Source: Bacteroidota bacterium | GTDB taxonomy: Bacteria; Bacteroidota; Bacteroidia; Chitinophagales; Chitinophagaceae | Length of the DNA: 64,000 nucleotides | Assembly (NCBI GenBank): GCA_023409675.1 | Contig: JAEYRC010000393.1 | Span: 29,547 to 93,546, forward strand | Direction: 5' to 3' | In this document: positions 46,101 through 54,655 of the stretch, piece after piece | How positions within the stretch are numbered: the stretch's first letter is position 1 | Layout: every line of letters starts with the position of its first letter | Position numbers and translations under genes: made by a program | The notes under the pieces: model-generated | The model's input: only the letters and a program-made list of their open reading frames with translations | Database searches by the model: none | Told to the model about the DNA's origin: nothing

Positions 46101-46335
46101 CGTATGAAATAACCAGTGTTTTAGCGTTTGCGGGCACAGATAGGTTAAATACACCCTCAGCATTGGTAGAGGTTATAACCTTGGAATCTTTGACACTTAC
46201 AGTTGCACCGATTAAGGGGTTGCCCTGGTTGTCGCGAACAGTTCCTGAAATTGACCTGGATTGGGCATAGGCAGTTAGGAGAAGTAATGCACAGGGAATG
46301 AGCATGAGCACCCCCCGGATAAGAAGTTTCTTCAT
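43171..46335 (-). CDS. SusC/RagA TonB-linked outer-membrane transporter (mannan-type locus)
   Basis: A 1054-residue TonB-dependent transporter from the ATG at 46335, which places the signal peptide (MKKLLIRGVLMLIPCALLLL) at the N-terminus. The TTG at 46374 would add 13 residues before it. Order: carboxypeptidase-regulatory-like domain (about 28-105, SGTVRDNQGNPLIGATV), plug with the SusC signature (QGPSATAIYGSRGTNGVILI) and a 22-strand barrel. There is no STN domain, consistent with AraC control rather than sigma/FecR control. Confidence 0.95.
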   Translation of the reverse strand: MKKLLIRGVLMLIPCALLLLTAYAQSRSISGTVRDNQGNPLIGATVSVKDSKVITSTNAEGVFNLSVPANAKTLVISYVGMQTREIAIGSASNYTVDLSEESGSLSDVVVVGYGRTSRANLTSAQTTVGAKEIERTVNTTIEQALQGRSAGVYITQNSGQPGGGISVTIRGISSINGNTEPLYVIDGVQVQGSQVSFGAQSSSNPLAGLNPNDIEDMQILQGPSATAIYGSRGTNGVILITTKRGKSGEAQLNYTFQYNIQTPPLKLGVMNLPQYAQMVKDFRAIAGGTVREELLDPSLLGAGTDWQSELFENAAMSKHQLSMSGGTNNTTYYLSGEYLKQEGIAVGSGFDRYGFRANLETKPREWITLGTNLTFNQTDEQLTTSNENVISNALQLSPEIPVKNLNGEWGGGDVTNPAHQFSPVNPIAIATLTTNNNVRRQFLGGLNLGLNLYKGLTFRSSFNTSVNYGNSELYTPTYAIGWARNVTATLTNGTNQSTYWNFNQLLEYNREIGNHTIGLMVSHEAQESRWKNVMARRTGFLTNDIFDLDAGDATTASNSGGSGPWAMESYLGRLNYNYDNRYIFTGTIRRDGSINFGPENRWGTFPSLSAAWRVSQEKFFDVSFISELKLRFETGVTGNQGSGNSAIYSPLSAGSTPWGTGFLPSVYPNPKLQWEETKTDNFGINIGLLENKINVEFDYYIKNTDNLIMPAGLPWYMGTNGTGSVGAPTVNAGALQTKGWGLTINTTNINTKDFRWESNLNLSSFKSVIKNLNSDKAFFERTSWWLNNWTQRAAVDQEPWLFRGYIVEGVFQSTDEINKSAVPVDNNGNRYPTSATGGIWLGDYKFRDVNGDGIIDVNDQTYIGNPWPKLFGGFTNNFSYKGFDLSILITATYGNDIYNYMAAANSNPNNINLGRNLLLNAMDYAKIGTDPNNGPYLENPGTRVARIISGADVNGNYVRNTSLWVEDGSFIRLKNVSLSYSLPTSLLSRQRYIRGVRATIGAQNIATITNYSGFDPEVGAYVGRDASAANQAIGLDFGRYPLTPIYTFTLGVNF

Positions 46336-46403
46336 AAAGCAATCAGTTGTTTGCTCAAAACTATCCGACTTCAACTTATAATTTCAATACTTTATTATCT
46401 TTA

Positions 46404-46444
46404 ATCGGTATTATTTTAATTTTTCCGGAAAAATTGCAACCGAT
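46404..46444. promoter_or_regulatory. Nested inverted repeats between susC and araC
   Basis: A perfect 18-bp palindrome, AATTTTTCCGGAAAAATT (46418-46435), lies inside outer arms ATCGGT (46404-46409) and ACCGAT (46439-46444). It is 83 bp from the susC ATG and 116 bp from the AraC ATG. A symmetric site in the divergent intergenic region is the natural candidate operator for the locus regulator. Confidence 0.5.
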
Positions 46445-46550
46445 AACAATTTTTGTAATGTGCTGAAATAAATAACTTTATATATACTATATTAATAGAA
46501 TAAAACTGATACTAAATTAACTATATCCCTGTTGACACTAAATAGTACGA

Positions 46551-47435
46551 ATGGCCCCGCAATTGCTTCGCGAAATTACTCCGCTTACGCAGAGTGACTG
46601 TTTTACACTTTTCTCCCGCACCCGAAACGGGTGCGATATTCCGTTGCATTATCATGAAGAAATTGAATTGAATTTGATCATGAATGGCAAGGGGGCTAAA
46701 CGGGTAGTGGGCGATCACATTGGTGTAATAGATGAGCTGGAATTGGTGCTGATAGGGTCCGGTCTGCAACATGGTTGGTTTAACCATAAGTGCAAAAGTG
46801 AAAATATTAATGAAGTGACACTTCAGTTTCACCGGGATCTGTTCGATCAGAAATTTCTGCAGCGCAACCAGATGAGTTTTATCAGGTCTATGTTTGAACG
46901 GTCGGTAAGAGGAATATCTTTTTCAACGGAAACTGCAGAAGCCATTATGCCCCGACTTTTGGCATTGCCGCAAAAACAGGGTTTCGATTCCGTGCTTGAG
47001 CTCATGGCTATTTTGCATGACCTCTCTGCCTCACGCTATATGCGCACCTTATCCGACGTATCGTTTAAGAATAACGAATCGTTTTCCTATAACAGCCGAA
47101 GGATAGAGAGCGTGATGCATCACATGCAAAAGAATTTTGATAAAGAAATTCTGCTGGGTGATGTAGCCAAAATAGCGGGTATGACTGAAGTAGCTTTCAG
47201 CAGATTTTTCAGAACCCGTACAGGAAATACGTTCATTGACACGCTCAACGAAGTAAGGCTGGGACATGCTTCCCGCTTACTAATCGATACCACCCAAAGC
47301 ATAACCGAAATCGCGTACAAATGCGGATATAACAACATTTCGAATTTTAACCGCCATTTTAAGAAAAAGAAACACTGTACCCCAAAAGAATTCAGGCGAT
47401 CCTATTCAACGTCGGGGCAGAGGACGTTTATTTAG
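46551..47435 (+). CDS. AraC family transcriptional regulator
   Basis: A 294-residue regulator: an N-terminal cupin-like ligand-sensing domain (about 15-155; CDIPLHYHEEIELNLIMNG is the typical cupin start) and a C-terminal AraC double helix-turn-helix (about 190-288; IAKIAG-type first motif VAKIAGMTEVAFSRFF and signature TEIAYKCGYNNISNFNRHFK). It is divergent from the SusCD-GH26 locus and is its likely sugar-responsive activator. Confidence 0.93.
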   Translation: MAPQLLREITPLTQSDCFTLFSRTRNGCDIPLHYHEEIELNLIMNGKGAKRVVGDHIGVIDELELVLIGSGLQHGWFNHKCKSENINEVTLQFHRDLFDQKFLQRNQMSFIRSMFERSVRGISFSTETAEAIMPRLLALPQKQGFDSVLELMAILHDLSASRYMRTLSDVSFKNNESFSYNSRRIESVMHHMQKNFDKEILLGDVAKIAGMTEVAFSRFFRTRTGNTFIDTLNEVRLGHASRLLIDTTQSITEIAYKCGYNNISNFNRHFKKKKHCTPKEFRRSYSTSGQRTFI

Positions 47436-48320
47436 GTGGGAATTGCAGGTATTAAGGCGAATGGAGTTAGTTATATATAATTATTTCTGCAGTCTGATTA
47501 ATTATATCCAGAAGTAAGAATTTACCCAAATATTTACCCGGAAATATCCAAAAATTATTCTGGTTTAGATAGTGAAGTGCCTAATGTCTTGTTCTATAGA
47601 ATACCGGGCGGCTTTCAGCCAAACCAATCAAAATGAATCATTTCTATACCATTCGAGAGTCAGCAGGGGACATAAGTACATGGTCGAAAGTTTTGAAAAG
47701 CCAAAATCGTTGTTATACAAATATGAGTATGTACTTAAGTCAATGAAGCTTTGGAATATCGTTTCCACTAAATGAATGAAGTAGGTCATTCTATTGTATG
47801 AATATTTTTATCAGCGTATGGGTGTGATGTTCCAGACCATACCATTTCATGCGCAGCATTTCTTTGTAAACTTTTTTTCTTCCTGACCAATGCTTTTCTG
47901 ATAGTCATATACTTTTTGTTTAAGGTAGTCCTGGTGTTGGTTAATTGACCGCGGTTTCCTCTGAATGACCTTTTACTTTTCTTGCTGATATAGATCATTG
48001 ACAAGGCTATATAAGGCAATGTGAGCTTATTCCGAAACGCTCGCCGTTGATGTTTACCTGCTGGTAAATAGAAAGTTTTTGAATGTTGTCTAACACATTC
48101 TTTTTTCATAAAACAGGATGCTCATTCTTGCTTCCATAAAATTACCGATATAATGGTTGAAATTACTAGTTAAGCGCCCTCATTGATAAGATGTTCAATT
48201 CCTTAACCCCTTATTCGGAAAGAGTTCGGCGTAATTCTAGAATTCTGGAAATTTTATACCAGAATCACCGAATGCGTACCTTAAGATTTGAGTATTTCTA
48301 GTGCTTTTTGGAGTAGGTAT

Positions 48321-48364
48321 AAAAAGCAAAAAGCCCATAAAATATACATTTTACAGGCTTTTGA
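48321..48364 (-). terminator. Terminator downstream of the tRNA fragment
   Basis: On the minus strand AAAAGCC and GGCTTTT pair, with a second inner helix TAAAAT/ATTTTA, followed by a T-rich run (CTTTTTGCTTTTT). It lies 20 bp past the tRNA 3' end, the usual place for a tRNA gene terminator. Confidence 0.75.
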
Positions 48365-48384
48365 GTGAATTGAGTTACAAACTT

Positions 48385-48406
48385 GCGGACCGGACGGGAC
48401 TCGAAC
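48385..48406 (-). other. tRNA 3'-end fragment, candidate attachment site (attL/attR)
   Basis: Read on the minus strand the 22 bp give the T-loop (GTTCGAGT), T-stem 3' strand (CCCGT), acceptor 3' strand (CCGGTCC) and a terminal G. Acceptor and T-stem 3' halves are present, but upstream of the T-loop the expected ACGGG stem and the rest of the tRNA are missing and replaced by AT-rich DNA. The sequence is close to tRNA-Asp 3' ends of Bacteroidota as I recall them; the isotype is uncertain. A tRNA 3' end without its body is the classic junction left by an integrated element. Confidence 0.65.
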
Positions 48407-48634
48407 TTTATCCGGTATTTATTTTATAATCAATTTATTACAAACTATTTTGATTCTATACTCAATGAATCGCTCACTCATTCTTTTCATTAGTAAATGC
48501 AAATCTTTTCAAAGTTATCTAAATTTCTTGTATAGAAATATTTAATTTTTATCAATTGAGATTATTTTTCAATTATTTTAAATCAAGAATATAGTTCGAA
48601 GATTTTATAGTGTTCCAAACGCCCATTCTAACTA

Positions 48635-50104
48635 GTCAGCCCTTAAAAACTATATAACATACTGTATATCAATCATATATAGCATTATTTTTGATATACA
48701 ATTTGCAAGATTTACTTCAATTTATCTCAGAATCTTGCAATTAATTTTTATGCTTCCAACCAAAAGGGATAATAATCAATTAGGATTTTACAGCACATTT
48801 GAAGAGCAGCTGAGTCGTAAACATCCGCTTTACATTTTAGCTCATGAAGTTCAGTGGGATAGATTTGACATAGCGTTTCGCAAACTCTATTGTGAAGATA
48901 ATGGACGCCCTGCTAAACCTATTCGCCTAATGGTGTCTCTGTTAATATTAAAGCACCTTAGAAATTTGTCGGATGAGAGTGTTGTTGAACAGTGGGCTGA
49001 AAATGCCTATTATCAATATTTCAGTGGTGAAAAAATGTTTGCTTGTGGTGTGCCTTGTGAGGCCAGTGAGTTAGTTCATTTTCGTAACCGGATCGGCCCT
49101 GAAGGAGTTGAATTGATCTTAGCGGAAAGTATTCGTATCAATGGTGATGATTCACGGCAGGACAAAATAATTGTTGACACCACCGTTCAGGAGAAGAACA
49201 TTACTTATCCAACGGATGCAAAATTGCATAAAAAGATTATTAAAAAATGTAAAGCGATTGCTTTAAAAGAAGGACTGCCTTTGCGGCAAAGTTATGTTCG
49301 GATATTGAAGAAGTTAGCCATCCATCAACGCTTCCGTAATCATCCTAAAAATAAAGGCAAAGCCAGAAAGGCTGACAAGAAAGTTAAAACCATTGCAGGC
49401 AGGCTGGTACGGGAGTTGGAACGTAACCTGGAGGCTGATTCACTTTATCAAAATGATCTGTTATTATTCAACAAAGTACTGGCGCAAAAAAAGAACGATA
49501 AGAATAAGATCTATTCATTGCATGAACCAAATGTCAGTTGTATTAGTAAGGGTAAGGAACATAAGAAATATGAATTTGGTAATAAAGTTTCCATTGCAGT
49601 TACCCAGGATACGGGAGTAATTGTTGGCGCCCTGAGCTTTGAAGGCAATCCATTTGACGGTCATACACTGGAAGCGGCATTAGCACAGCACGAACGATTA
49701 ACACAACAACGGCTTAAAGAAGTTACAGTAGATAGAGGCTATAGAGGCAGGTCGCAAATAAATGAAATCCAAATTAATATTCCCAAACCCTTTAATGACA
49801 AGAAACTCACCAACTATCAGCAAAGCAAACTCAAAAAGCAATTTAAAAGAAGAGCCTCTATCGAACCTAAAATAGGACATTTAAAAGCCGACCATCGATT
49901 AGTTACCAATTTATATAAAGGAATAAAAGGAGATCAAATCAATATACTTTTAGCTGCGGCAGCTATGAATTTTAAACGAATGATGAACCTTTGGAAAGGT
50001 TCTTTTATGTCCAATCTTCAAAACGAGCTAGCCTTCTTAATAGTCTTATTAAATATAAGTTGCGGTAAAACTTTAGCCCCTAAACTGGCTTTTTAAGGGT
50101 TGAC
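48635..50104 (+). mobile_element. IS5-like insertion sequence
   Basis: A 1470-bp element with imperfect terminal inverted repeats (left GTCAGCCCTTAAAAA, right end complement GTCAACCCTTAAAAA) flanked on both sides by TAACTA (48629-48634 and 50105-50110), a possible 6-bp target duplication. It carries one transposase gene that ends only 8 bp before the right end. It sits about 230 bp inside the tRNA junction. Confidence 0.85.
48750..50096 (+). CDS. IS5-like family transposase (DUF772/DDE type)
   Basis: A 448-residue DDE transposase from the ATG at 48750 (a TTG 15 bp upstream is less likely). The N-terminal DUF772-type domain (about 15-110, PAKPIRLMVSLLILKHLRNL) is followed by the catalytic domain: first Asp in IIVDTTVQ, the second in VDRGYRG, and Glu in RRASIEPKIGHLK. 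It appears full-length and intact, so the element may still be active. Confidence 0.92.
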   Translation: MLPTKRDNNQLGFYSTFEEQLSRKHPLYILAHEVQWDRFDIAFRKLYCEDNGRPAKPIRLMVSLLILKHLRNLSDESVVEQWAENAYYQYFSGEKMFACGVPCEASELVHFRNRIGPEGVELILAESIRINGDDSRQDKIIVDTTVQEKNITYPTDAKLHKKIIKKCKAIALKEGLPLRQSYVRILKKLAIHQRFRNHPKNKGKARKADKKVKTIAGRLVRELERNLEADSLYQNDLLLFNKVLAQKKNDKNKIYSLHEPNVSCISKGKEHKKYEFGNKVSIAVTQDTGVIVGALSFEGNPFDGHTLEAALAQHERLTQQRLKEVTVDRGYRGRSQINEIQINIPKPFNDKKLTNYQQSKLKKQFKRRASIEPKIGHLKADHRLVTNLYKGIKGDQINILLAAAAMNFKRMMNLWKGSFMSNLQNELAFLIVLLNISCGKTLAPKLAF

Positions 50105-50110
50105 TAACTA

Positions 50111-50591
50111 AATTAAAGAAGGGACTAAATTTCGATGGTATCTTTTAAATTCAAGTAGCCGTTTCTTGATTAAGAACGAAGTCATAGCTTTATGGCGAAT
50201 GTTCAATCGCTCAATAAATAATCAAAATCAATATTATTCTACAAATGATATGAATGTTGAGAGTAAGCTTTCTGGATAGTATGTGAAACAAGAATTTGTC
50301 CTGAAGGGTGACCTCGTCGATACAATTCTCGAACCATTTTTTGGGGGATTTGACGAGATTGGTTATGATTTCAGCGTAACAGTCAACTGATGTGTCCTTT
50401 ACTATTTTTGTCAATTTTCATACAGCTTAACTTTTAAGCAATGCAGGATTGGGACTTGAAAAGGTACTTCAAGCGTTTAATAAACAGTAAGATATAGGAT
50501 CATCGAAACCCGTTCAGGCTGCAACCAACAAAAAGCACTGAAGTCAGTGTTTTTTCATAGTAAGTGTTGTATCGAACTCCTTATTGCATAT
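50111..50591. other. Spacer between IS5-like element and nuclease operon
   Basis: Short frames exist on both strands around 50211-50414 and overlap; none can be preferred, and they may be remnants. Nothing else is recognised. Confidence 0.3.
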
Positions 50592-51569
50592 TTATGAATT
50601 TTTCAAAACAGGTAAATAAAAGGGCTCTTTCTCAATTAGCACTTTTAATATCTTTTCCCGTAAATAAGGTATAAAATCAGTTTCACTTTCTAATATTTTG
50701 ACAAATTCTTCCAAGTTCATTAACACGATCAGGCCGTTTCGGTTGAGGGCTTCTTTACAAGCAATAATAGCAGAATCGCTGTATCCTGAAGCGGAGATAA
50801 AAATCCCATTCGGCCGTGGACGGCTGAACATTCTTCCGAGATGCTGATGGATATCTCTATTTGAGACAGCACTGTTTAGCCATTTCATCTCAACTAAATA
50901 GACTTGGTGATCTAATTCTATAACACCATCAATCTGTTCAATAACTCCCTCTCTGTTATCTCCGGATATTGTGAAAGATTCAGCTACAGAAATGCCGCAA
51001 AATTGAAAAAAAGAATTTAATGCGACTTCAACCAATTTACCCCTTTCCTGCGGGTTCTTTACAGCAAATAGACCATATAGTTGCTTTTTGATGATACCTA
51101 TTTGTTTCTTTTTCTCATTTAACACCTTAATTTTATCTTGCTGAGATTTTCGATGTTTTGCTAATTCCTTTTCACGCTCCATATCCATCCGCGTAAAAGC
51201 ATCCTTAGTTTGAATTACTTTTCTGATTTCAGCCACGTAGCCACGTGCTGCATACTGATCTGTTGGCCAGCAATTCGAGAAAGACTCAAACTCGGAAATC
51301 CGTTTTAACAGTTCCCTGCGCTGTCGCAGATAGTGATCGGTTTTTTCGTTGATTCGTGTAAGTATATTTCGCGAGATATCGTATTTGTTAATACTTTCCT
51401 TATCATTTGCTATCTGTTGAGCGATATCCGAGTATAAATTTTCGGAAACACCAGCACCTCGAAAAAACAAAAGCACATCTCTTTTTCCTCGACATAGTAC
51501 CGGGATAGTTTGAACCAGGAGGTCAAATAGTTCTGGTGGATAATGAAACGAATCAGTTTGACTAGTCAT
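50592..51569 (-). CDS. Mrr-like restriction endonuclease (PD-(D/E)XK)
   Basis: A 325-residue predicted nuclease. The N-terminal domain (about 8-130, FHYPPELFDLLVQTIPVLC, RDVLLFFRGAGV) is a helical region found in a family of stand-alone predicted restriction enzymes; a charged coiled coil (about 130-165) links it to the nuclease fold (170-300). Catalytic residues: Asp214 (EQIDG), Glu227 and Lys229 (VEMKW), plus Glu181 on the preceding helix. It lies 111 bp downstream of the ATPase gene on the same strand, probably one operon. No methyltransferase is nearby, so a classical restriction-modification pair is unlikely. Confidence 0.88.
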   Translation of the reverse strand: MTSQTDSFHYPPELFDLLVQTIPVLCRGKRDVLLFFRGAGVSENLYSDIAQQIANDKESINKYDISRNILTRINEKTDHYLRQRRELLKRISEFESFSNCWPTDQYAARGYVAEIRKVIQTKDAFTRMDMEREKELAKHRKSQQDKIKVLNEKKKQIGIIKKQLYGLFAVKNPQERGKLVEVALNSFFQFCGISVAESFTISGDNREGVIEQIDGVIELDHQVYLVEMKWLNSAVSNRDIHQHLGRMFSRPRPNGIFISASGYSDSAIIACKEALNRNGLIVLMNLEEFVKILESETDFIPYLREKILKVLIEKEPFYLPVLKNS

Positions 51570-51680
51570 AAAAATAGTGCTGTAAGAGAATTTAAGATTA
51601 ATTAAGATAAGTTAGTTAACGAGATTAAATTTTATGTCTTCAGGAAAAAGCGGCTTGAGGTGGTGTCAATTTGATTGACG

Positions 51681-54065
51681 TCATTCGGTCTCTGATTCGA
51701 TCCCTACGCTTTCTAATAAGGCATGGTACTGATCAGCATCCTGATGTTTAATCCGCTCCAATACAATTTGCGCTACTTTTTTAATTTCTTCCCTGTCTAC
51801 AGGTTCAGTTGCCCTGTCAAATTGTTCTCCTACATGCGAATATTCGTTGATCAACCGATTCACGCAGTTCAGCGAAACAATATCCTCTCCGAAAAACTTT
51901 TCCAAACGAGTATCCCCGGCCATTTTATGAGAGGGGTATTTATAGAATAAATAAGCTTCCAAGAACTTACGCATATTGTTACCAAAATTATAGTTAATGT
52001 CTTCTGTCATTGTTGCCAGTTGTGCGATGGAGCACTCATATATCTTTTTAAAGAGGTAATTAAATTCAGTGATATAGTTTTTCAGAAAATCGGGCGCAAG
52101 CCTTATCGTCGTTTTATGTTTTTGTTTGCGCTCGATAATAAAATGTTTGACGTCTGCTTTTGTTTTACTGTCCGGAAATGGTTTATACCTTGGTAGCGTC
52201 AGCCTTTTCAAATACTTCAAGAATTCCAGATTATGTGTGGAAATGAATAATTGGCCATACTGCTGTGGCTTGGCGATAATACTTTCAATCAGGCTGTAAA
52301 GAAAAAAGATGTGATTATTATCCAAGCTGGAAATCGGATCGTCGATATAAATAATCAATTTGCCGATATTTTGCTGGTCTTTAAGCTCATCCTCCATACG
52401 CGCTATAAAATAACAAAACGAAATCAAACTGCATTCTCCCTCACTCAGATTGGACGCATCTTTCCCCTCTCTCTGAATTACGAATTTCATATTTGGCGTT
52501 TGTCCCTGGGCTATCAGCCGCAGCTCACTATGGCCAAAAAAATGAGCGAGATGCTGATTGACCAATTCCGCTCCACGGCTCTCATCTTTGGCCATCGCTT
52601 CAAGTGCTGCTTTCTCTTCCATCAGCGCGGAAATCTTCTGTGATATAGTCTGTTGTTGATTGACCAATAGTGCAATTTTTGACTCCGCTGCTGTAATATC
52701 GTTTTGCCACTTGGTATATCCAATATCTATGAAAAACTGCGCTATATGATCATAGCGAAGCGCCTTGCGTGCACTTTCCTGGTCAGTTGTCAGCGTAGCC
52801 TTTTTTTTATTATGTGTGTCGAGTAGTTCATTAAGTGAGTTGAGAAGTGATACCATGTCCTCGGAGTTATCCGTCAACTCCGGAAGATTGAACGTTTTGA
52901 ATATATCTTTTTCCCGCTTTTCGAGTGCCGCTGTCAGAGCCTCGATATTCGCTTCGTATATTTGTTTTGATTTTTTCCAGTTTTCCTTCCACCTATCAAA
53001 AGCTTCCTGAAGTATCGAGTATAAATCGTCTCTTTCGATCGTCGTAAGAGCTTCAATCCGCTTCTTTTCTGTTTTTAGCGTTTCAACGAGTTGAATTATT
53101 CTTTGTCGTAAGTCCTCCGATTCTTTACTGAAGTGGGCGTCCAATTTTTCCCAGAGATTCGCCGGTAATGAATTACCGCAAAAGCCACAGGCTGAAAGAT
53201 CCTTATGCAGTGATATACCGTTTCGCACCCATTCCTGCAATAAGTTGTCGTTAATCAAGTCTGTGATTGTCTGCGTCGGCCGGATCTCTTTCTGGAGCAA
53301 GTCGGACGCCTGCTGCCGATACTTGGCGAAGTGGGGGATGTTGGCCGGAAATGTTTCCAGGTCCGACATCGCCGTCTGCACCAGGGTTTGCGTGTGCTTC
53401 ACACGCAAATGGGGCGCAAGCAAAAATTGATCGATGTTCTTTTCTACTATGGCAAGTTCTGCTTTGATATCTGCAATATTGTAAGTCCGTTTTTGTGCTG
53501 TGGGTCTAAAAAAGGCCGTATTTATTTTAATTGAGGAGTTGGCTTTATCACTAAGCCTAGAATCCAATTCATTTTTCTTTTTATCGTTGGCCCTTTTAAG
53601 CGCGTTTATCTGCTCAAATAACATAAAGGATTGCTGAAGCAATGCTTTCTTTCCTTGCATATCGCCTAACTGGTTATTGATTTCGCTTACTTTTCTATCG
53701 ATTTCCACGTTTTTCGCGCCCAAAATTGTGAATGGACGGATTGATCCATCTGTGTTGTGCAGCCAGCTTAGATTTTCCCTGACAAAATCAGTGTTGTAAA
53801 TCCTCAATTTGAGGTCGGTATTGAAATGGTCATGTGTGAGGATCGACCCATCTTCAAGAGTCATAGAAAAACCACAATCGGGATAATCCTTATGCAGGAT
53901 AGCATTTTCGATACACTTAAAGATGCGCGCAAGCGTTGTTTTCCCGGAATAATTTCGGCCATAGATAATATTGACGCGACGAAAGGTTTCCTGTTTGCCA
54001 ATTTCTGTATCCCAGGAGAAATTATTGTACAGGCCAAACCTGTCGATATTTACCTTTATAATCAT
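51681..54065 (-). CDS. AAA_13-type ABC ATPase, RloC/PrrC-like, candidate anticodon nuclease
   Basis: A 794-residue SMC/ABC-like ATPase. Walker A GRNYSGKT is at 36-43, signature LSEGE at 540-544, Walker B IIYIDDP at 571-577 and H-loop His611. Between them run two coiled-coil arms with a CGFC (Cys293, Cys296) at the tip, as in the zinc hook of RloC. The C-terminal 110 residues follow the head, with Arg699 and Glu703 four residues apart (RKFLE), the same spacing as Arg320-Glu324 of PrrC, and an HEPN-style Arg737-x6-His744 (RLINEYSH). This supports a tRNA-cleaving or other RNase tail, but the family includes members of unproven activity. Confidence 0.85.
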   Translation of the reverse strand: MIIKVNIDRFGLYNNFSWDTEIGKQETFRRVNIIYGRNYSGKTTLARIFKCIENAILHKDYPDCGFSMTLEDGSILTHDHFNTDLKLRIYNTDFVRENLSWLHNTDGSIRPFTILGAKNVEIDRKVSEINNQLGDMQGKKALLQQSFMLFEQINALKRANDKKKNELDSRLSDKANSSIKINTAFFRPTAQKRTYNIADIKAELAIVEKNIDQFLLAPHLRVKHTQTLVQTAMSDLETFPANIPHFAKYRQQASDLLQKEIRPTQTITDLINDNLLQEWVRNGISLHKDLSACGFCGNSLPANLWEKLDAHFSKESEDLRQRIIQLVETLKTEKKRIEALTTIERDDLYSILQEAFDRWKENWKKSKQIYEANIEALTAALEKREKDIFKTFNLPELTDNSEDMVSLLNSLNELLDTHNKKKATLTTDQESARKALRYDHIAQFFIDIGYTKWQNDITAAESKIALLVNQQQTISQKISALMEEKAALEAMAKDESRGAELVNQHLAHFFGHSELRLIAQGQTPNMKFVIQREGKDASNLSEGECSLISFCYFIARMEDELKDQQNIGKLIIYIDDPISSLDNNHIFFLYSLIESIIAKPQQYGQLFISTHNLEFLKYLKRLTLPRYKPFPDSKTKADVKHFIIERKQKHKTTIRLAPDFLKNYITEFNYLFKKIYECSIAQLATMTEDINYNFGNNMRKFLEAYLFYKYPSHKMAGDTRLEKFFGEDIVSLNCVNRLINEYSHVGEQFDRATEPVDREEIKKVAQIVLERIKHQDADQYHALLESVGIESETE

Positions 54066-54204
54066 GGATAAGGTCGTTGAGGAATGTAATACTAAGTAAT
54101 TTTTGCAAATCGCAGCTCCGCTAATTTTATGGTTTATTTTATGGCGCTAGATTTTTGATTATTGTCAACCTAATCATAAGCCATCATCATTGTCTACTAG
54201 GAAG
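54066..54204. other. Spacer, promoter region of the ATPase operon
   Basis: AT-rich stretch directly upstream of the ATPase start; no distinct motif could be assigned. Confidence 0.25.
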
Positions 54205-54555
54205 TACAGTCTTGTACCAGCGAAGTAAGTGAGTTTTTGCAAAGCAAAATCGCTTTTACGAAGGGTTAGACAGGCGACTTTAAGAAACCGTCCACAGGAT
54301 TATCGGAAGTTAATGGCGGCAAGCAGTATTAGGATATTAGGCGGCAGAAAGAGAAGTGGTATCTGGTCAGGCGTTGGTTCGGCGCCTTCAGCGCTTACGA
54401 TGCTCAATCGGCAAAGATTCTAAGACCGCTATGGGAAGCGCACTTAAGCAAAGAACAAATAAGTCTAAAAAGAAATGATTGAAGTCCTGGAACAGGAGGT
54501 GTTCCGGCTGAAAGCCGTAAAGGTGGAGACGGGGAGTAAACTCGTTACTAATTGA
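54205..54555 (+). pseudogene. Decayed gene of unknown family
   Basis: One plus-strand frame reads as protein from about 54205 to 54482 but is broken by two TAG codons, each one change from CAG. Before the first: SEFLQSKIAFTKG; between them: TGDFKKPSTGLSEVNGGKQY; after: QKEKWYLVRRWFGAFSAYD and AQSAKILRPLWEAHLSKEQ. A +1 frame change then continues as MIEVLEQEVFRLKAVKVETG to the TGA at 54553. I do not recognise the family. Two stops plus a frameshift mark it as dead cargo. Confidence 0.5.
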
Positions 54556-54655
54556 TTTTCAAACCCGAGTATAGTGTTTGAACGAAATCCACACCATTTG
54601 AAAACTCGGATTAAAAAATCTTAATATATAGTATTTTCATGCTAAATAAAATGGT

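Larger units (their letters stand above)
47436..48634. other. Gene-poor junction region
   Basis: No reading frame here is convincing; several 35-110-codon frames on both strands overlap each other and none has recognisable features. The right half contains a minus-strand terminator (48321-48364) and a tRNA 3'-end fragment (48385-48406). Base composition becomes clearly AT-rich from about 48.4 kb. Confidence 0.5.

Noticed and set aside
47786..48109. 107-codon minus-strand frame before the tRNA fragment
   Set aside because: Its start faintly recalls phytoene synthase (HSKTFY), but the rest does not match, and a competing frame over the same DNA is equally protein-like.
48385..48406. Complete tRNA gene
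   Set aside because: Only the T-loop and 3' strands are present; D-arm, anticodon arm and 5' acceptor are absent, so it is listed as a fragment.
50211..50414. 67-codon minus-strand frame
   Set aside because: An overlapping plus-strand frame is equally plausible; neither is supported.
50592..51569. Classical restriction-modification system
   Set aside because: No methyltransferase or specificity subunit is found in the window, so the nuclease is described without a modification partner.
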